This document shows, piece after piece, positions 16,131 through 21,567 of a stretch of 21,567 nt of DNA. Positions within the stretch are counted from its first letter, which is position 1, and the number at the start of each line of letters is the position of its first letter. The stretch is from assembly GCA_964387585.1 (NCBI GenBank), contig CAYLWW010000016.1, positions 1-21,567 of the forward strand, in the 5' to 3' direction. The notes beneath the pieces are model-generated. The model was given only the letters and a program-made list of their open reading frames with translations. It searched no databases and had not been told where the DNA came from. Position numbers and translations under genes: made by a program. The DNA is from CAYLWW01 sp964387585 (GTDB lineage: Bacteria; Pseudomonadota; Alphaproteobacteria; Rickettsiales; Midichloriaceae).

Positions 16131-16329
16131 AGCGAGCTATTGCGTTTGCTAAAGAGAAATGCAAGAATTATCCCATAGGTTATTTTCATATAAATATTGC
16201 AAAGATAAAGATAAGCTAAAGGTAAGTTATATCTTTCTTACGGATAATGGCATTCAATTTACTAATAATTACTATCATCATAAGAATGCCTTTACTCATA
16301 GTAATTTGATGTTGGTTGTTATGTTTTAA
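16131..16329 (+). pseudogene. IS481-family transposase remnant with internal deletion
   Basis: One frame from about 16131 encodes AKEKCKNYPIGYFHINIAKIKI and then stops. A second frame takes over with KLKVSYIFLTDNGIQFTNNYYHHKNAF and ends at the TAA at 16327-16329. These correspond to two separate parts of an IS481 transposase: the strand with the first catalytic Asp (normally HIDI, here HINI) and the TDNGIQFTN string with the second. The residues normally between them are missing, so the gene carries a deletion, a frameshift and a lost catalytic Asp. It is dead. Confidence 0.75.
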
Positions 16330-16467
16330 CATTGCGGTATTTATACTTTAACAGGTTATAGATTTTTTTCTTATTTTCCCTAAATTATAAAATTTAAAAA
16401 GAAATTATATAACAATTTCTCTGATAAATTCTCCGATTTATAGGGTAATATTGCTTTGTGATCGAAT
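16330..16467. other. Non-coding spacer between IS481 remnant and nrdA control region
   Basis: No coding signal. A short dyad AGAAATT/AATTTCT lies near 16399-16419; it may be noise in AT-rich DNA. With the leader at 16525-16694, this makes the nrdA upstream region long for such a genome. Confidence 0.3.
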
Positions 16468-16477
16468 CAATATATTG
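16468..16477. promoter_or_regulatory. NrdR box 1 upstream of nrdA
   Basis: CAATATATTG matches the core of the published NrdR consensus acaCwAtATaTwGtgt at all core positions and is a perfect palindrome. NrdR is the ATP-cone repressor of ribonucleotide reductase genes and binds such boxes in pairs. Confidence 0.75.
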
Positions 16478-16495
16478 ACATTAATAAAAAAAATA

Positions 16496-16524
16496 TTGGC
16501 AAAGCATACTATATATAGTATATA
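16496..16524 (+). promoter_or_regulatory. Putative nrdA promoter overlapping NrdR box 2
   Basis: TTGGCA (16496-16501, 5/6), 17-bp spacer, TATATA (16519-16524, 4/6; TATATT two bases on is 5/6). The spacer contains NrdR box 2, a position where bound repressor would block RNA polymerase. The start codon of nrdA lies about 170 bp further on. Confidence 0.5.
16509..16518. promoter_or_regulatory. NrdR box 2 upstream of nrdA
   Basis: CTATATATAG also matches the CwAtATaTwG core and is palindromic (extended ACTATATATAGT). It is centred 41 bp from box 1, close to four helical turns, so both boxes face the same side of the helix, as expected for cooperative NrdR binding. Confidence 0.75.
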
Positions 16525-16694
16525 TTTTGACTAATTGATTCAATTTATTTAAATAGTAAAATATAATATATTTTTATCTTTTAAGTAAAAGTTAAGTTTA
16601 TTAGAAAAGCAGTTATTAAATAAATGATCTCTGATTTAATGGATTTAATAAGTTTTAAAAATGCTTTTAAATTATCTAATTTTGTAAATTCACT

Positions 16695-18608
16695 ATGAAC
16701 CAATCATCTACCACCGAAACGACACATTTAAAAGATAGTGATATTGAAAATATCAGCAATGAAGGAGAGAAAGATAATTTAGTTTATCATAATAAGTATG
16801 ATATCAAGCTAGATAAGAGCAGAGATGATTTATTAACTGTTTTTGGTAAAGCTTTGCTTAGTGATAGATATCTTATAGGTAATGAAAGCTTTCAGGATTT
16901 ATTTGCTAGGGTAGCAAGCTACTATGCCGATAGTAGTGCACATGCTCAAAAATTATATGATTATATGAGTAAGCTTTGGTTCATGCCTGCTACTCCTATA
17001 TTAAGTAATGGTGGTACTAAAAGAGGGTTGCCAATATCTTGTTTTCTTAACGAAGTTGATGATAGTTTAGGTGGTATAGTTGATGTATGGAATGAAAACG
17101 TTTGGTTAGCAGCAAAAGGTGGGGGTATAGGTACTTACTGGGGTAACGTAAGATCAATTGGTGAAAAGGTTCGTGGAAATGGACGTACCTCTGGTATAAT
17201 TCCATTTATCGGTGTTCAGGATAAATTAACTCTTGCTGTTTCACAAGGTAATTTGAGACGTGGAAGCTCTGCAGTGTATATACCAGTAAATCATCCTGAA
17301 ATTGAAGAATTTATTGAAATGCGTAAGCCTACTGGTGGTGACTTTAACCGTAAAGCTTTGAATTTGCATCACGGCATTGTGATTACTGACGACTTTATGA
17401 GGGCGGTAGAAAATGATTCGGTATGGGAATTAAAAAGTCCTGCAGATGGTAGTGTTATGCAAATAGTGAGAGCAAGAGATATCTGGATACGTATTTTATT
17501 AGCAAGGGTTGAAACAGGTGAGCCGTACCTGCTTTTTATTGATAATATTAATAATAACTTACCAGAAGTATATAATAAGTTAGGTTTAAAAGTTAAAACT
17601 TCTAATTTGTGTAGTGAAATTACTTTAGCTACTGGTTTAGATCAAAATAGAGAAAAAAGAACGGCTGTATGCTGCTTATCCTCATTAAATTTAGAGTATT
17701 ATGATGAATGGAAGGATGATCCAGAATTTATTACTAGTGTTATGAGATTTCTTGATAATGTGTTGCAAGATTTTATTGATAGTGCTCCTAAAGAACAAGA
17801 AAGAGCGAAATACTCAGCTGCTAGAGAAAGGAGTGTAGGACTAGGTGTTATGGGTTTTCATTCATTTTTGCAATCTAAGAATATACCATTTGAATCAGTG
17901 ATGTCTAAAGTATGGAATAAACAAATATTTGCTTATATTAAAGAGCAAGTAGATCAAGCTTCGATTATGTTAGCTGAAGAAAAAGGCCCTTGTCCCGATG
18001 CTCAAGATGCTGGATTGCAAGAACGCTTTACTCATAAAACTGCTATAGCTCCTACTGCTTCTATTTCTGTTATAGCTGGTGGATCTTCTCCTGGTATTGA
18101 GCCTTACACCGCAAATACTTATACTCAAAAAACGCTTACTGGTTCTTTTAATGTACGTAATAAATACTTGAAAGCGCTATTACATTCCAAAGGTATGGAT
18201 ACTGATGATGTTTGGTCATCTATAATGAATAATGAAGGTTCAGTCCAGCACTTTGATTTTTTGACTCAGCTTGAAAAAGATATATTCAAAACTGCTTTTG
18301 AATTAGATCAGCGTTGGTTAGTAGATCTTGCTGCTGATCGCACTCAATATATAGATCAAGCCCAATCACTCAATATATTTCTTTTAGCTGATGTGCATAA
18401 GCGGGATTTGCACCAAATACATATGATGGCTTGGAAGCGTAAGGTTAAAAGTCTCTATTATCTTCGTTCAAAATCATTACAAAGAGCTGATAAAGTCTCT
18501 ATCAATTCTGATAGTCGTGTTGTACAGCTTGAAGTTCCCCTCCTTCCTACTAACGATATTAATAAAGTTAATGCTAGTAATTATGAAGAATGTTTGTCTT
18601 GTCAGTAA
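16695..18608 (+). CDS. nrdA: Ribonucleoside-diphosphate reductase, class I large (alpha) subunit
   Basis: 637 residues. Reduces ribonucleotides to deoxyribonucleotides using a radical supplied by the beta subunit (NrdB, not in this window). Expected residues are present: substrate-site Cys C116 (LPISCFLN), radical Cys C306 (NLCSEI), the second redox Cys at C326/C327 (VCCLSSLNL), the phosphate-loop string APTASISVIAGGSSPGIEPY (about 453-472) and the C-terminal shuttle CLSC (C633, C636). The first ~45 residues are polar and unlike the ATP-cone found at the start of many NrdA proteins, so the dATP/ATP overall activity switch seems absent, which accounts for the short length. Two NrdR boxes sit upstream. 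The next gene starts 25 bp later and may share the transcript. Confidence 0.93.
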   Translation: MNQSSTTETTHLKDSDIENISNEGEKDNLVYHNKYDIKLDKSRDDLLTVFGKALLSDRYLIGNESFQDLFARVASYYADSSAHAQKLYDYMSKLWFMPATPILSNGGTKRGLPISCFLNEVDDSLGGIVDVWNENVWLAAKGGGIGTYWGNVRSIGEKVRGNGRTSGIIPFIGVQDKLTLAVSQGNLRRGSSAVYIPVNHPEIEEFIEMRKPTGGDFNRKALNLHHGIVITDDFMRAVENDSVWELKSPADGSVMQIVRARDIWIRILLARVETGEPYLLFIDNINNNLPEVYNKLGLKVKTSNLCSEITLATGLDQNREKRTAVCCLSSLNLEYYDEWKDDPEFITSVMRFLDNVLQDFIDSAPKEQERAKYSAARERSVGLGVMGFHSFLQSKNIPFESVMSKVWNKQIFAYIKEQVDQASIMLAEEKGPCPDAQDAGLQERFTHKTAIAPTASISVIAGGSSPGIEPYTANTYTQKTLTGSFNVRNKYLKALLHSKGMDTDDVWSSIMNNEGSVQHFDFLTQLEKDIFKTAFELDQRWLVDLAADRTQYIDQAQSLNIFLLADVHKRDLHQIHMMAWKRKVKSLYYLRSKSLQRADKVSINSDSRVVQLEVPLLPTNDINKVNASNYEECLSCQ

Positions 18609-18633
18609 CTATTAATCGCAATTTATTAGCAAT

Positions 18634-20004
18634 ATGAAATTTAGTTCACTGAAAATAGTAAAAAAGTTATCATTAAATTATATTTATTTTTTTATCTTTT
18701 TTATTTTATCTTTGAGTTTAAGTAGTTGTAGTAATTATATTAATAATGAAAAAATTATAGATAATAATAAGATATCAGATAGTGTTAAAGAAAAGGTTGA
18801 GCAAGGAGGTGGTATTTCTCAAAATCCACCGCCTTTAATTCAGCAAAATATAAATAAAACTGATGAAACGCTTTTTTCTGATAAGGTGATATTAGCTGAT
18901 GATAATCAACAAGAAGCTAGCAATAAGTTAACTGTAGCTGTGTTAGCTCCATTTTCGGGAGAGCATAGAGAGCTTGGGAAAAATATTCTTGATGCTATGC
19001 AGCTAGCTTTATTTGATTTATCTTCAAATAAAGTGAAGTTGTTAGTAATAGATACTGGTAGTAAAATAGAAGACTTAGATAGTGCTATAGATGATTTAGA
19101 TAAACAGCATGTGGATATAATAGTGGGGCCAGTTTTTGCTGAGCAGGCTAGAGCAATATATACATATATTAGAGGTAAGGTTCCTATTTTAACTTTTTCT
19201 AACGATAGTAGTTTAAAAGGCAGGAAAGATTTATATTTATTAGGAATAATGGTAGAAGACCAGATAGAGCAATTGGTTAATTATTGGTATAATGACTATA
19301 TTAAATTCACCAATCACGATCTTAGGCAAAGTTATTTTTACGCATTTGTTCCTGAGAATAAGTACGGTGAAGCAATATTAGAAGTGGTAGAAAATAACGA
19401 AAATATAAAAAAACTTAAGCAATTTAGAGTTTATCAATATGCTACAGAGCCTAAAAAAGCTTCGAGCGATATAGTTGAAGCTATCAAAGATTTTGCGTAT
19501 AATCTAGAGAGAAATGGGGCATGTAAAGTTAGCAGCAATATGGATATTTCTCAGGATTATAAAAATATTCCACATGAAATAGGTATATTGATTCCTGAAG
19601 GAGGATGGAAGTTAACAAAAATTATACAGCAAATTCAAATGCTTCCAATATTAAGGAGATGTAGTATAAGGTTTATGGGCACTAGTCATTGGGATAATGA
19701 TAGTGCTGCTGGTATTGCAGATGCTTTGATAGTAGACTTACCAAAGATGGAAAAAGAAAAATTTATTAGAAAATTTACTCAAACATATGGTTATGATCCT
19801 TTGCGTATTGCATTTTTAGGATATGATGGTATTGTAGCTATTATTAATAGCTCAGAGTATGACAAATTAAGCGAGAAGTGGGTTATAACTGATTTGGTTA
19901 AAAATACTCATTTCTCAGGTGCTTCTAGTGATTTTTCTTTCCAAAATGATGGTGGTAGTACTAGAAATATGATTATACAGTTAAAAAATTTTCAACTTAG
20001 TTAA
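18634..20004 (+). CDS. Penicillin-binding protein activator-like lipoprotein (LpoA C-domain / periplasmic binding fold)
   Basis: 456 residues. The N-terminus has a basic start, a hydrophobic helix (about 16-29) and the lipobox LSSC with Cys 32, so this is a lipoprotein. After a polar linker (33-95) the rest is a type I periplasmic binding protein fold beginning KLTVAVLAPFSGEHRELGKN and continuing with VDIIVGPVFAEQARAI and VPILTFSNDSSL. This is the pattern of the alphaproteobacterial 'penicillin-binding protein activator' family, related to the C-terminal domain of LpoA, which stimulates PBP1A at the outer membrane in enterobacteria. Whether it does so here is inference; an amino-acid binding protein is an alternative, but the lipobox, long linker and lack of ABC-transporter genes favour the first. 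Located between nrdA and the dsbA-family gene on one strand. Confidence 0.8.
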   Translation: MKFSSLKIVKKLSLNYIYFFIFFILSLSLSSCSNYINNEKIIDNNKISDSVKEKVEQGGGISQNPPPLIQQNINKTDETLFSDKVILADDNQQEASNKLTVAVLAPFSGEHRELGKNILDAMQLALFDLSSNKVKLLVIDTGSKIEDLDSAIDDLDKQHVDIIVGPVFAEQARAIYTYIRGKVPILTFSNDSSLKGRKDLYLLGIMVEDQIEQLVNYWYNDYIKFTNHDLRQSYFYAFVPENKYGEAILEVVENNENIKKLKQFRVYQYATEPKKASSDIVEAIKDFAYNLERNGACKVSSNMDISQDYKNIPHEIGILIPEGGWKLTKIIQQIQMLPILRRCSIRFMGTSHWDNDSAAGIADALIVDLPKMEKEKFIRKFTQTYGYDPLRIAFLGYDGIVAIINSSEYDKLSEKWVITDLVKNTHFSGASSDFSFQNDGGSTRNMIIQLKNFQLS

Positions 20005-20120
20005 AAAGTTTAGCATTTCTGTATATATTTATAGTTGTTAGATCTTGGTTATTAGTTATTAACAGTTATTTAATAGAATTAAAATATTCAGTAAATTATT
20101 AGTGTTTTAAGAGTTAGATT

Positions 20121-20969
20121 ATGAATCATAAAGCGATATTATCATACCTATTAGTAATAGGTTTTTTTGCCTTCCTAATATTTGCTTATGTTAGGTATAA
20201 TAGCAAAATTAATGATCCTCAAATAAGTCAAATAAAAGAAGAGATTATAGAAAGTATAAAAAAAGAATTAGATGTAAAAGAAGAAGCAGCAGCAATGGAT
20301 AATGCTAAGGTAGAAGCAATAATAGACGATTTTATTAAGCGTAATCCTGAAGCTATAATAAAAACTGTGGAAGCCCATTATTCAAGTAAAGCTGAAGCTG
20401 AAAAAAGAAAAGTTAAAGAGAAAATTACTAGCTTAAATAAGGAGCTAGAAAATAACCCAGCAGATCCAGTTTCAGGAAGCCCTAATCCTAAAGTAAAAAT
20501 AGTTGAGTTTTTTGATTATTCTTGTGGATATTGTAGAAAAATGTGGGATACGAAAAATAAATTAATGATGCAAAATCCTGATTTACAGTTTGTTTTTAAA
20601 GAATTGCCTATATTAAATGATTGGTCAACTTTAGCTAGTCAGGCTGCATTAGCGGTGAACATTCTTGATAGCTCTAAATATCTTGATTTTCAAGGGTTAT
20701 TATTGACTTTTGATGGTGATAAGAATGAGGCTAGTATTATGAGTTTAGCTGCTAAATTGGGTATAGATCAAACTAAGTTAAAAGATGCTATACATGATCC
20801 AAAGGTAGCGGAGATAATAGAATCAAATAAAAGCTTATCAAATGAATTAGGTATACAAGGTACCCCTAGCTATGTAGTAGGTGATCAGCTTATACCAGGA
20901 GCATTAAATTATGATGGTTTTCAAAAGCTAATTGATGGTATACGTTATCAGCAAAGCCAATTGCAATAA
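20121..20969 (+). CDS. DsbA-family thiol:disulfide oxidoreductase (Com1-like)
   Basis: 282 residues. An uncleaved-looking N-terminal hydrophobic segment (about 7-24) anchors it to the membrane or acts as a signal. Next is a charged, probably coiled-coil region (about 30-110) containing the string IDDFIKRNPEAII, typical of the N-terminal extension of Com1/DsbA-like proteins. The thioredoxin domain follows: VKIVEFFDYSCGYCRKMW with active-site C135-G-Y-C138, a helical insert, and the cis-proline loop GTPSY (P249) before the last strands. It should form or shuffle disulfides in exported proteins. It is 116 bp downstream of the lipoprotein gene and ends before a hairpin. All catalytic residues are present. 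Confidence 0.92.
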   Translation: MNHKAILSYLLVIGFFAFLIFAYVRYNSKINDPQISQIKEEIIESIKKELDVKEEAAAMDNAKVEAIIDDFIKRNPEAIIKTVEAHYSSKAEAEKRKVKEKITSLNKELENNPADPVSGSPNPKVKIVEFFDYSCGYCRKMWDTKNKLMMQNPDLQFVFKELPILNDWSTLASQAALAVNILDSSKYLDFQGLLLTFDGDKNEASIMSLAAKLGIDQTKLKDAIHDPKVAEIIESNKSLSNELGIQGTPSYVVGDQLIPGALNYDGFQKLIDGIRYQQSQLQ

Positions 20970-20989
20970 GTGTAGTTAGTGAAAATTTG

Positions 20990-21046
20990 AGTCTAGTCTA
21001 TAGTTGAAACATTTAATAAAGTAATGTGGCTACGGACTAGACTTTT
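20990..21046 (+). terminator. Hairpin terminator after the dsbA-family gene
   Basis: AGTCTAGTC (20990-20998) pairs perfectly with GACTAGACT (21035-21043), with TAG/CTA continuing the stem after two mismatches, and four Ts at the end. The loop is large (about 30 bases), so it is weaker than the rpsD terminator. The following 21050-21218 holds no gene that I recognise. Confidence 0.6.
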
Positions 21047-21218
21047 AAAATAACTAAAGCATAGTGCAAGCATTGATATTTTACTCTGGAGTATTGTTTG
21101 TATGCTTTTTACAATAGCTTAAGTAGTTATTATAATTAAGTAATTGCTTTATGGTTCTCTGTAATAATAAAAAATAAGAAGAACTATTTCATTTGTAGAA
21201 GCATTCTAAAATATCACA

Positions 21219-21513
21219 TCAGTAGTATGCGTAAAACTTTCGCATTATTTTCTCTGATTTTTTAAGCCGTGATATATGAATTCGGGATAGGCTTTTAAGC
21301 TGGATGATGTAAGTTGTGGTTTTTAGTATAATAATTAATTTTATATGTTTAGATTTTTTGAGAGAATAAGCGACTAGAGTCGAAATTATATGGACTAAAG
21401 CGTTAATTGATGAACGATATCTTGAATGAACGAGGTTCATCTTATTCTTCAGATAATCAAATACTGTTTTAATAATGCTGCGTTTTTTAAACATGATTTT
21501 TTCATGTAAAGTA
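21219..21513 (-). pseudogene. IS982-family transposase remnant, C-terminal part
   Basis: The minus strand encodes HEKIMFKKRSIIKTVFDYLK, then a NKMNLVHSRYRSSINALVHIISTLVAYSLKKSK segment (to about 21343). This matches the C-terminal domain of IS982-type transposases, with the (R/K)KRSIIETVF helix; the catalytic Glu of that motif is here a lysine (IIKTVF), another sign of decay. The frame then runs on through what should be past the normal end. The upstream two thirds are missing because an IS630-family element occupies the DNA from 21514 on. The apparent ATG start at 21524 lies inside the IS630 end and is not a real start. Confidence 0.75.
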
Positions 21514-21532
21514 AGTATAGTCATTCCAATTG
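21514..21532. repeat. IS630 terminal inverted repeat, transposase-3' side
   Basis: AGTATAGTCATTCCAATTG on the plus strand. It is the inverted copy (18 of 19 positions) of the segment at 160-178 and overlaps the last codons of the IS630 transposase. Confidence 0.75.
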
Positions 21533-21567
21533 ATAATTATAGAATTCAAAGGCTTGATCGATAGCAT
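21521..21567 (-). mobile_element. IS630-family transposase, last 14 codons (runs off the right edge)
   Basis: From the right edge the minus strand reads AIDQAFEFYNYQLE and a TGA at 21521-21523. The position directly inside the terminal inverted repeat, and the sharing of that repeat with the IS630 start at the left edge, identify this as the 3' end of an IS630-family element. It is inserted into the IS982 gene. Only 14 residues are visible, so the call depends mostly on the terminal repeat. Confidence 0.6.

Noticed and set aside
21058..21109. AGCATA...TATGCTTTTT as a second terminator after the dsbA-family gene
   Set aside because: The stem is only 6 bp with a loop of about 40 bases.
21524..21524. 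ATG at 21524 as a true start codon of a 101-residue protein
   Set aside because: It is inside the IS630 terminal repeat; the rest is the end of an IS982 transposase.

Overview
The window looks like a piece of an AT-rich (GC roughly 30% by eye) genome of an obligate intracellular alphaproteobacterium of the order Rickettsiales, most likely Rickettsiaceae or a near relative. The evidence is the gene set and protein style: a giant 1585-residue NAD-glutamate dehydrogenase of the alphaproteobacterial type, a 205-residue S4 protein that resembles rickettsial RpsD as I recall it, a short class I ribonucleotide reductase without an ATP-cone, a Com1/DsbA-like thiol protein, AT-rich codon use, and many decayed transposase genes among housekeeping genes. 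I cannot resolve the genus. No plasmid, phage or CRISPR signature is present.

Layout. 1-180: 5' part of an IS630-family element (minus strand) with its terminal inverted repeat. 554-5810 (minus): NAD-glutamate dehydrogenase followed after 19 bp by DNA polymerase III chi (holC). 6086-8233 (plus): secD and dut, closed by a hairpin terminator. 8280-12800: an accessory island holding a BON-domain lipoprotein gene bracketed by inverted copies of a 124-127 bp repeat, an IS5 remnant, a 348-residue protein with a 30-residue repeat, an IS630 remnant cut by another copy of the repeat, a 110-bp palindromic element, and a 516-residue protein with a YopJ/Ulp1-like (clan CE) cysteine motif. 12825-13733 (minus): comF and tRNA-Ser(UGA). 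14021-16027 (plus): rpsD with a near-consensus promoter and a strong terminator, then ispG. 16131-16329: IS481 remnant. 16468-20969 (plus): nrdA preceded by two NrdR boxes, then a penicillin-binding-protein activator-like lipoprotein gene, then a DsbA-family gene. 21219-21567: IS982 transposase remnant interrupted by the 3' end of an IS630-family element.

The housekeeping genes are ordinary and look intact: protein export (SecD), nucleotide supply and sanitation (NrdA, Dut), isoprenoid synthesis (IspG), translation (S4, tRNA-Ser), glutamate catabolism and envelope maintenance. The two hypothetical proteins in the island are candidate host-interaction factors, but this rests on motif reading only.

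Both ends of the window lie inside IS630-family elements in the same orientation, so the window may be a contig that stopped at two copies of a multicopy IS. The most interesting items are the clan-CE-like protein (11190-12740), the 30-residue-repeat protein (9613-10659), the short inverted-repeat family, and the paired NrdR boxes.
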